A stretch of DNA of 51,187 bases. It comes from Lingula anatina (Eukaryota; Brachiopoda; Lingulata; Lingulida; Lingulidae). The DNA is taken from positions 1-51,187 of the forward strand of contig NW_019775923.1 of the NCBI RefSeq assembly GCF_001039355.2, given 5' to 3'. A program made the translations under genes and the position numbers. Below the pieces are notes generated by a model. That model saw nothing but the letters and a program-made list of their open reading frames with translations. It did no database searches and was not told the origin of the DNA. How positions within the stretch are numbered: the stretch's first letter is position 1; each line of letters starts with the position of its first letter. This document shows, piece by piece, positions 23,705-32,400 of this stretch.

Positions 23705-24982
23705 ATGGAAGAGTTCTCAAAATACTTAGCAGAGATGCTACCACAAGAGTTAGTCGCAATGAAATGGATTCACCGGATAATCAAAAAATTATTTGGAATA
23801 CATTCAGTTCGGGGCGAAAGGAAAATCAAAAAGATGTGTACATTACTCAAAGAAGCAATTCTTAAATCCAGTTGTGGAAATAATGCGACCAAAAATGGAC
23901 TTCCTGTCCTTATGGGGAAATTTTTTGGTGACTTTGTACTCACAAACCTTATGTGTTATAAGCATTACCCTCATGAGTATATAGAAAAGATTGGCAACGA
24001 TGCAATTCAAAAGTTCTTTGGCCATTTTTATCCAGCGAGGAAAGATGCGGCCACAGGCATAGAGTACAAGTTTGTGGGTAGCTTTTTTGACGGCCTTGGG
24101 ACCCCTTTTTTGTTTGACTGGGAGCATAAAGCTCACCTTGAAATATCAGATGGGGATGTCATGTTAGTACTAACACCGCCATATTTCCCCACTGTCACGT
24201 CTCGTAGAGAGCGGGTGACAACAACAGAAGCAGCGTTGTTCGTGGATGGCCATGGCTGTCATCCAAGTTATGTCAAACTTAAGTGCCAGAGCGAAAATCG
24301 TTTGCTTCGTGAACCAGGCATTTTGGAACGTGATCAAACTGGGGATGTATGTCTGAGCAACAGAATCATGCAATATTGCGTCAAAAACCCGATGCCAGGG
24401 TTTGAAAAACTGAAAATACTTTGGAAAATGCTAAATATCAGTTTTAATGGTCCTGCAGTATCATACAAATTGCCAATTTTTTCTGGTGTCAAACGCAACA
24501 TTGTTCTGACAGGCGATATTGTTGGGTCACTTCCGTGGAATGAGTTTCCTCGTGCGGCAGATGAATGGCTTAGTCGCAAGAGAAAGAGTGGTTGGCCAAG
24601 TGCGGAGCAAATCAGAGCCGTGAAAGAACTTGGATGTCATCTTGTTCCAGTCGCCAATCCTGGTGATCGAGATTGCCGAACTGAATGGAGGATCTCTTTT
24701 GCTTTAGGTGAGCGCCATCTTGCTTTGTCATTAAATGAAGTTCAGCGCCATGTTTACCGTATCATTAAATTGATACACAAGCAACGATTAGGAGACCTCG
24801 GCGTCCTTTCTACGTACCATTTAAAAACAACGTTATTCTGGTTATTCTGGTTATTCTGGTTCCACAGGATAGTTGGACAGTTGAAAAAATGGGGGAACGT
24901 TTTTACGATTTTCTCAACCTTTTGTTTGATTTTCTCTCCAAGAAGTGCATCCGAAACTACTTCATACCGGACAACAACATGA
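23705..24982 (+). CDS. cGAS-like receptor (Mab-21 fold nucleotidyltransferase), 5' open frame
   Basis: cGAS-like receptors (cGLRs) sense nucleic acids or other ligands and make cyclic di- or oligonucleotide second messengers that drive STING signalling in the cytosol. Seen here: 425 codons without an intron. Residues 125-131 (GSFFDGL) match the GS...EGL nucleotidyltransferase loop; D149 and D151 in SDGDVM are the first metal-binding pair; D271 in GDIVGSLPW aligns with the third aspartate of human cGAS. EWRISFALGERHLALSLNEV (about 327-346) and LSTYHLKTTLFW (about 368-379) are Mab-21 signatures. No zinc-ribbon thumb (HCCC) is present, as in MAB21 and most cGLRs. The true frame ends near residue 379; the last ~45 codons run out of frame beyond a TTATTCTGG triplet repeat. 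The C-terminal lobe continues in the next entry. Upstream exons are possible. Ligand and product cannot be read from sequence. Confidence 0.9.
   Translation: MEEFSKYLAEMLPQELVAMKWIHRIIKKLFGIHSVRGERKIKKMCTLLKEAILKSSCGNNATKNGLPVLMGKFFGDFVLTNLMCYKHYPHEYIEKIGNDAIQKFFGHFYPARKDAATGIEYKFVGSFFDGLGTPFLFDWEHKAHLEISDGDVMLVLTPPYFPTVTSRRERVTTTEAALFVDGHGCHPSYVKLKCQSENRLLREPGILERDQTGDVCLSNRIMQYCVKNPMPGFEKLKILWKMLNISFNGPAVSYKLPIFSGVKRNIVLTGDIVGSLPWNEFPRAADEWLSRKRKSGWPSAEQIRAVKELGCHLVPVANPGDRDCRTEWRISFALGERHLALSLNEVQRHVYRIIKLIHKQRLGDLGVLSTYHLKTTLFWLFWLFWFHRIVGQLKKWGNVFTIFSTFCLIFSPRSASETTSYRTTT
24820..24859 (+). other. Frame-change site in the cGLR gene: in-frame T TTA AAA heptamer and (TTATTCTGG)3
   Basis: Between the last conserved codons of the first frame (YHLKTTLFW) and the first conserved codons of the second (VPQDSW, from 24859) lie three copies of TTATTCTGG (24833-24859). 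The second frame is -1 relative to the first. Immediately upstream, 24820-24826 is T TTA AAA in the correct phase, a form of the X XXY YYZ slippery heptamer. Conservation of TTLFW beyond the heptamer argues for a repeat-expansion indel or a sequencing error as the simpler explanation. Confidence 0.6.
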
Positions 24983-26013
24983 TAGATTACATGGATGAAC
25001 AATTAGTCAACGAAAACGTTTACATTTTGTACGACATCCGCCACAATCCAAAAGCAATCCTCGTAGAAATCCAAGCAACATATGACCTCCACTTTGATCC
25101 AGTGCTCTACTTACTGTCAGACACTCCTTTTGGAGATATTTTGCAGGAGTTTCAAACACAGAAGGTGCGTGCAGGATCACCAGAGGGTAAAGGCACAGGA
25201 GGCCTGCTTAGAGCCACGAGGGAGATACTGATCGACTCGTCGGAAAATGACTCGGACAGTGTCTTGGGGGCAGTCGGGGGAGCGGCAGACGCCTTTTCAC
25301 GGAACGACTCGGACAGTCCCTTTTACCTTATAAAGGAAGTTGGAAAGGGGTTGTTGAAAATCGCCTTGAAAGATAAAGTCGAAGAAAGATCAAAACGGAC
25401 AATTCATTCAGCATGCAATGACCAGCGTGGGACGGCAGCAAGAAGAAAGGTGGACAGTCCCCAAACACCGAACATTACACAGACCACAATACAAAGGAAG
25501 CATGTCATAGTGACTGACTCAATAGGAAAGTACCTTGATGGCAACAGGATGGGCAGATTCTACGTGAAAGTACTGAGAGAAAACACTATTGCAGACGCAC
25601 ATGACTATGTAATCAAATCAAACCTGGGAAATCCAGAATCTTTGACTTTTATTGTGGGGACAAACAGCATTGATCACCAAAGTGTTGCAGACACCGTCTC
25701 AGAGCTACACCAGCTGCGAGAAACAGCAGGAATGAAATATCCAGACTGTGAAATATATTTCACAGGGATCCTGGATCGTCAACATAATCAAAGTTTTAAC
25801 AGGAGAGCAAAGCGGTACAATGACACTGTTGAGACAGAACTCAGAGGTCATCAGAAAGCACATTTCATCGCAGTGAATGAGGTAATTAACTCCCCAGATC
25901 ACTACAGGGAAGATGGAATTCACCTCAGTAGGAGGGGCACAAGCCTACTAGCACAGTGCATAATGGCTTCGCGCACTACTGATCCACCGCCATTTCCTAC
26001 CCACCGTCCATAA
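24889..26013 (+). CDS. cGLR C-terminal lobe fused to an SGNH/GDSL-type hydrolase domain, 3' open frame
   Basis: This frame (374 codons from ATG; conserved sequence starts about 30 nt earlier at PQDSW, as in human cGAS NPQDSQW) continues the previous protein in the -1 frame. Residues 1-75 are the Mab-21 C-terminal helical lobe (FYDFLNLLFDFLSKKC, YFIPDNN). A 90-140 linker has two acidic NDSDS repeats. Residues 204-357 show SGNH hydrolase blocks: HVIVTDSIGKYL with Ser211 as nucleophile candidate, VGTNSID (Gly257, Asn259) and DGIHLSRRG (Asp342, His345). All catalytic positions look intact, so the domain may be an active esterase, lipase or acyl-hydrolase. SGNH domains also occur in CR1/L2 ORF1 proteins, so a transposon source is possible. 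The 3'UTR runs to AATAAA at 26979. Confidence 0.85.
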   Translation: MGERFYDFLNLLFDFLSKKCIRNYFIPDNNMIDYMDEQLVNENVYILYDIRHNPKAILVEIQATYDLHFDPVLYLLSDTPFGDILQEFQTQKVRAGSPEGKGTGGLLRATREILIDSSENDSDSVLGAVGGAADAFSRNDSDSPFYLIKEVGKGLLKIALKDKVEERSKRTIHSACNDQRGTAARRKVDSPQTPNITQTTIQRKHVIVTDSIGKYLDGNRMGRFYVKVLRENTIADAHDYVIKSNLGNPESLTFIVGTNSIDHQSVADTVSELHQLRETAGMKYPDCEIYFTGILDRQHNQSFNRRAKRYNDTVETELRGHQKAHFIAVNEVINSPDHYREDGIHLSRRGTSLLAQCIMASRTTDPPPFPTHRP

Positions 26014-26978
26014 ATTTTAAACCAGGATAGACTAGACAAGAGATTCTTAGCAAATTAAAAGAGATCAAGATCATTTTGACCGTTTTAGCCCCAGTATTGT
26101 ATTGTATTGTATTGTAGTATGCTTTGCTGCACTGTAGTGTAAAGGTATAGTGGATTTATGCAGTAGACGGTACTTCTTGTGTCACATCACACCTACAACT
26201 TCCGTTACTTTGTTCTTGCCGAATGAAATGAGTTGAATTATGTATCACTTCTTTTCAAGACAGAATGAATGGCAGCAATTTTAAGCTTTTCTGGTTTAAA
26301 TATCACATTAGTCCAATGTATTTAAAGATATAAATCCAGCGTCACTTGGTGTGTCAGTTAACATGTATTGGTGCATATATATTTTTTTGATAAAATATCT
26401 CTTAAAGAAAAAAATCTCCTATATTAATTTTTGAACTATGAAATTAGGTGAAATTAGGAGTTAATATCATAGTAATTATTATTGTTGTAGTAACGGTATG
26501 TGATAGGAATATGATAAAATTTTAACTCTGATAAAAATATAAAATTTGTTCAAAGGATACATTTATACATACGGATAAAGCATCACAAATTAAAATTTGG
26601 CATAACTGTTTAGATGACATAATTGAGTTTAAGGAAAATGTTTTTTATATTCCCGGAACATTTATTGTTCACGTTGATGTAATTTTTAAAATAATGTACC
26701 ATTATTTTTTATAAAGAGGCGATGGCGTGTGGAATTCTGCACCAATTCCACATTGTATAATCATAATAGTCAACATGTTATTATCTAGTTTGCGTCTGTA
26801 CTGCATACATAAATATTATTTTCTGTAGAGGCCCATAGGTAGGCCTATGCCTGAGACAGATGCATATCAGCTGTTAATATTGCACAACAATTAGTATGTA
26901 AATAAGTAGCATAAGTAATACCACTTGTACGTATAGATTCCCTGTAGATAGTGTGTATAAAATTTGAATGTTGTACAT

Positions 26979-26984
26979 AATAAA
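26979..26984 (+). terminator. Poly(A) signal of the cGLR-SGNH gene
   Basis: ACATAATAAAGACAC is the first clear AATAAA after the stop at 26013, giving a ~990-nt AT-rich 3'UTR. Supports the locus being, or recently having been, a transcribed gene. Confidence 0.6.
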
Positions 26985-28683
26985 GACACTTTTAGACTTG
27001 AGACTGAAGATGTAAGGTTATTCTGTTATGCTTCTCTGTGCACGTAAAGTGAAAGACTGAGTCGAATCTGGAGTCATGTCGGAGCCCATAGATTAGTTAA
27101 TTCGTTAATGGAAATTGATACACTGAAGATCAGTACAGTTATAAATTAAAGTGAAAGTCATTTTGGACGGTTCACAACGCATTTGGGAAGTGGTCGGACA
27201 TATTGATAAGTGGCACTTTCGTTGCTCTGATATGTGCTGGATTTGTGACATACATATGATCATTTAAAGTGGGCGAACTGCCATTAATCCTTATTTTGGT
27301 TTATCATTTGCTTCATGTTCAGAGCATTTATGATTTGGTTCCATTTGATGGGAATGTTCTTTGGTTTGAGGAAATCTAGATTTAGGTCTCCCATGATAAT
27401 CATCTCCCATGATAATCATTTGGTTTGGTGTATATTCAAATGGAATTAAAATTTTGGAAAACATCAGGCAAATCAAAACCCTCTGCAGCATTAAGTTTCA
27501 CAAACAAAGGCAATAAACACAGAAAAAAGCTACGAAGATGGCTATTAACACAAAATAACAGATCACTTATTAGTATTTTTTTAATTATAGCTCAATGTTC
27601 GATATACAACTAAAATCCATAAATGTTTAATCCGTTGTTGAAATAGCCCTTCTTACATATTAGCACACCTTTACTCCATTATAATTATACTATACTCCAT
27701 TATAAATTGTATTATCTATTTATATAAGAAGTGGAAGCGATGTTCAATTTGGGCAGATCCTTGCTAAAAGAAAACAGAGAGTTTGGAATACATTAAAACA
27801 GGAAGTTCAATAAAATAAGTGAGTCCTATATACTAAATTAAATGAAACTCTCTAAGTCTATTCAGTTTGTCCATTTGGCTTGTTGATCAAATTTATAAGT
27901 TCCGAATCTATCAGCAAAGCAGCACTCAGCAAATGTCTTTCTTCGACTTCATTCAATTTTTCTTCTCATCTCATCAGTTAATCAGGGTGCAACTGCTCTG
28001 AAAAAAATAATTCCGAAAATCCATAAGTATTCAGAGTCTAGGTAGATGCCCCATATTCCATTCATAACATCTCATTTTGAAATAAAACGATAGGTGAGGA
28101 CTTCCTATCCAAGTTCAATAGTAACCACGGGCGCATCACCGCCAGCTTTGTAGATATAAGGGAAAGAAAAATTGCAAAGTGCAGTTCATCATGAAAAGCA
28201 GGTCAAAGGTCAATTGAAAAAAATAGACACCACCTTCCGTGTTGGGCTTGACAAGCTCTATGAAATGAAAAAAAAAGAAAAATAAAAAAAAAACAAGAAC
28301 TCTCTAACATTAACGGTTCCAGAATTAGAGAGAGTTTTCAGTTTCGGCATATAATGGTCGTTTCTCCCGAGAAAATGCACCTATCGACCCCAAACTCACG
28401 GAGATAAAAGATTACCCTAAGGGTAACATCTGTCAATAATATTATAGGTTAGGTCTGTGTAGTTTCTGATAATCGGCACAAACAAATATTTTTTTGCAGA
28501 AAATTCCCGTTTGACCTTTCCATAAAGGTCAAAAATCAAATCCAAGGGCATTTTGGAATCTTCACGTAAGACTTTCCGTCAGACTTCTAGTAATTTTTCC
28601 CATAATTCCTTCGGTTTGGGGGATATTTAGCATTGAATTCTGAAAAAATTTGACAAGGGTGCTTTCAACGAATGTCACCCCCC

Positions 28684-28688
<5 letters not shown>

Positions 28689-28714
<26 letters not shown>
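28689..28714. repeat. Poly-A tract followed by (AAAC)n
   Basis: About 26 A residues followed by CAAACAAACAAACAAA. Simple repeat; no retroelement body recognised upstream. Confidence 0.9.
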
Positions 28715-28857
28715 CAAACAAACAAACAAAAAAAAACAGGGGGTTCAAGTTGAGATTGTATGTGACCTAAATCCAAGAGATGGGGACACAGGTTCTTGCG
28801 GGCTAAGAGGAGAAGCGGTAACGTCGGATCAGTACGAGACGGGTCGGAACTAAAACC

Positions 28858-28893
28858 ATTAGTACCGCCAGCATACGCGCTGGTGGTACTAAT
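28858..28893. repeat. 15-bp hairpin, one mismatch
   Basis: ATTAGTACCGCCAGC (28858-28872), loop ATACGC, then GCTGGTGGTACTAAT (28879-28893). One G-T-type mismatch in the stem. Not in a recognised transcript or element. Confidence 0.8.
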
Positions 28894-29259
28894 AAAACGC
28901 GGCTAATTAAATTACCGTTGACAAAAAATAACATATCAATACAATACACTTTTTTCTACAAAATGAATATTTTCCGTCCTTGAATTATTTACAAAAATGT
29001 GACTGTGACTGCATCTTTATATTGAGCAAAACAGCAGGAAATAGAAAATTTGTGCATCTTTTTTTTTAAATTGCAACTCAACCGTTGACACTGATGGAGA
29101 TGTAAAGAGGGATAGTTTGATCAATATCAATTTTTATGTTCAGATTCATCTCAATAGATTCTATAAAAAAAGTAAGAGTCGATGTTCTTTTTAGATAAAC
29201 TTATCCCTTTACTACAACATTTGATTTTAAATGTTAATGATAGAGGTTAAATAACTTAC

Positions 29260-29462
29260 CGAGTAAAGAACGGTGGTTAAAGTGCAGTAACATTTGTTGT
29301 TACCACAGCAACCTCTGTATGTCTTTGCAGTGGACCAAAAGCCAGTAGAATATGCACTGCTGCACAAAGCTGTGCAGGGATTCACTCTGACATTATACTC
29401 TGCCACCGTGCCTGAACTGACTTTAACCACGCTAGCAGTCGAGGAGCAGATAGATGGCGACA
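29260..29462 (-). CDS. Exon 5: second Cys-rich module
   Basis: 203 nt between TTTTGTTACAG and GTAAGTTATT. The frame has SPSICSST, NPCTALCSS, YRGCCGNNKCYCT and TTVLYS. Seven cysteines at the same relative order as exon 3 but with a longer first loop (22-23 residues) and a longer loop before GCCG. Confidence 0.8.
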
Positions 29463-32400
29463 CTGTAACAAAATGAAGACGGATCATTCTGCATTCCTTT
29501 GTCTTTTGTCTTATATATAAATGACATGCATTAAGGCTCCATATTTGTAATTTCAAGAAAAGAGAACACGGATTTTCAACCAAAATACTTAAATCTTACA
29601 TGAATATATAAAATATGTTTTCAGTGTAAGTTTATATGTACAGTAATTAAAAAGATTATGCCTAGCTGAAGAACAGAAAAACAAAAGTTGGAGTGATAAA
29701 TAGTTCGTCATAAAGTAAAAATACCCCATGGTAATGTACACGGTACGCTGAACATCATCAGCATCGCCACGTAATAACAAATATAACGATGTTATCTTGG
29801 TCACAACCGGAAGCACGAATTTCAGAATCGTACGTCCCATGCGATTTTTGGGTGTTGCGGAGGCAGTGGAGGTCGTAGAGGTAGAGGAAAGTCTGCCTTG
29901 CGAGTCGCAAGGGCCACATGAGATGTTCTTTCAAGCAGGGACGCTAAATGCAAGGAGCGATGGCCGTGGAAATTGTACTCATTTCTTGAGTTGGTATTGC
30001 TTCCTGTGTACGTGACAAAGACTCACCACTTAAGAAGGGAATACAACGCACGGCGAAAGTAGTGCCCTTTTGCGTCAGTTTTGCTTCACACTTGCCTCAC
30101 ACGTTTGTGGTGACGTACTGACGGCGTACGTCAGTTTTGCTTCCTGTTCTCCTCTTTTTTCTTCTTCCTCCTCCCTTTTTTCCTACTATGTTAGCTTCTT
30201 TCTATTGCCTTTTGAAGGCATATTAGAAACTATATTGAGAAAAAATTTGAAATTTTTGAAAATTGTTGTACACTTTACACAGTCGACGTTCATTGTAAAG
30301 AAACGAGCGTGCGTCGTGAGCACGCCTTTTATACACCAGGAGTGGGGGTGACGCACGTGCGACGCATTTCCGGTGTGCTCTCGACTTTGTTCGTTAGTTG
30401 TGAGGGCGTGCGCCTTAAACCTAGGTCTCAACCGAACGTACGGGCTGCTACGTGTGGTCTACGGCCAAATAAATGGGGAAAACTTGGGAGTTCGTGCGTG
30501 AGGAGCACGTCCATCGTACGACTTTTGGAGGATGCAAACAGCACGTAGTATTTTTTCGACATGATCAACAGCCGCTACGTTCAATCTAGCTACGTCCTAG
30601 CCGGACGCAAGGAACTAAAAAACCGTGCGTCCAAAACGTAGTTGGGACCAAGGCTTTACTCAACACGCAAAGGGCACTTGCTCTTTCATTGCTTGCGACG
30701 TGCGTCTTGCACAACGCGCGTCTCTCTTGCTAACTCCGTGCAAGGGGAGCAAGTTACGCTTGCGGCCTCGCCGTTCGCAGGCTATCCGTAGAATCTTTTG
30801 GACATGTCCAACATCCTCCGTAAATGCTTACGGGCTGTCTGCGAACTCCAAATTTCTTAAGAAGTACTTGCGTGGGACGTGAGATTCTGCGCAAAATTTG
30901 GACGCAAACAGCCCGTAAGAGCCCGTACGGCCGCTTGTGACCGAGGCTTTACTGCAGTAAGAGTTAAAGCGAATTGCAAGCTGGTGAGAATTAAAAGGCA
31001 AATGTATCCTTACAATTAAATTTTATGGCATTAACATCAAACATGTATCAAAGTTCAACATTAGTAATTTCAAGACAAAAAGACCAAGGGATTCCAACTA
31101 AATTTTGTTTTGAATTGTCAGTTGAAAGAATAAGCTGCCGCATTATACATGTACCTGTGGTTTTAAAGTGCTTTAATTACCATAGTAATTCCTGTAAATT
31201 TTTATTTTAATGTTAAAACATGCACAAAGTGTTGTGTATCATTGAAAAATGTATGCAATACAACACTTTCAAGCATTTTACACCTCTTAAATTTCTTTAA
31301 AAGAGTTAAGACTCACATGTAGTGGGGGCGGTGGTGGTTGCCTCGGTGGTGGTAGTCTCAGTGGTGGTAGGCTCAGTGGTGGTAGGCTCAGTGGTTGTAG
31401 TCTCAGTGGTGGTAGGCTCAGTGGTGGTAGAATCGGTGGTTGTAGTCTCAGTGGTAGGCTCAGTGGTGGTAGAATCGGTNTGAACAGCAGCGGTTTAAAT
31501 GATCGCTATCTCGGTTATTTTTCCTTTGACAGCATCATAGAAAATGTTAAGGGAGAAAGTCACACATACCCACGGCGTTGTTTTGTCTTCAGCATTTCCT
31601 CCTTCCTGCTTACTGCAATTATTATCGTCAATTAATTAAACCTAGAAAGCAATTAAATGATGGCACATTGAATATAATCACTATGTGCATTTCGCTGAGT
31701 GTAAACACGATCTAGCGAAACATTTTATTTCAGAATAAATTTATATGTGATTTCACCTCTGTCGTTTGTGTTATTTCAAACAAAACGATTTCCTGAAATA
31801 CCAACTTTAAAATGTATGTCTATTCAGCAAAATAATGTAATTTAATACAACTATGAGTAATGTATTTAAACTACGGCCGTATATGCGATGGCCATGTGGG
31901 ATTATAATTGCATACCTTGATGCAAAACAGTCTATCGTTTCTCCTACCGCGAGTCCCTTTAATTAATGTATTATATTACTCTTTACCCTTTTTATTTGAC
32001 ACTGTCTCTGTTTCTCTCCCCTTTTCCTTTCTCTTGTAAGAAGGAGGGCAAATAATTAAGCATTCAAAATATGCATCACCAATCTTAAGAAAAGAATGAG
32101 TGAATGAACCATTGGGCTGGCCCACAACGTCCGACACAGCAGAATAAATTAAATAACAGCTTTCACAGATTTAACTGCAGTTAGCTGTATAGCGTCACTA
32201 TATACATAATCCGCTGCACGCGCGAAGCTGTTGAACAAAAGGATAGTTCTCTATGGAAGACCTTTTGTTTACATAAGTACTCTAAGGGGGCGTGCCTAAC
32301 CAGGCGACAAGACGATTAGGCTAGTCACTATATTCCGTCAAATTCGTTTAGCGACCCTATCATTATCACACTCCCTCTATTGTATTTTCTGACGTTATAA

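Larger units (their letters stand above)
27000..29259. other. Non-coding stretch between convergent genes
   Basis: Holds a 15-bp direct repeat of CCCATGATAATCATC near 27390-27420, a long A-run at 28689-28714 followed by AAAC units, and a hairpin at 28858-28893. No exon of the minus-strand mucin-like gene downstream of 29260 could be recognised. Confidence 0.5.

Noticed and set aside
24851-24868. A mini-intron GTTATTCTGG...TTCCACAG that might explain the frame change
   Set aside because: The longest GT-AG span there is 27 nt, below spliceosomal limits, and removing 27 nt does not restore the frame.
27291-27491. Minus-strand frame with PNQMIIMGDDYHGRPK, like a LINE endonuclease GDFN block
   Set aside because: Only a few residues match and nothing upstream or downstream continues an endonuclease or reverse transcriptase; too weak to call.
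28435-28460. TTACCCTAAGGGTAA as an interstitial telomere repeat
   Set aside because: The palindrome sits slightly upstream, at about 28413-28427, and is a single short unit, not a TTAGGG array.
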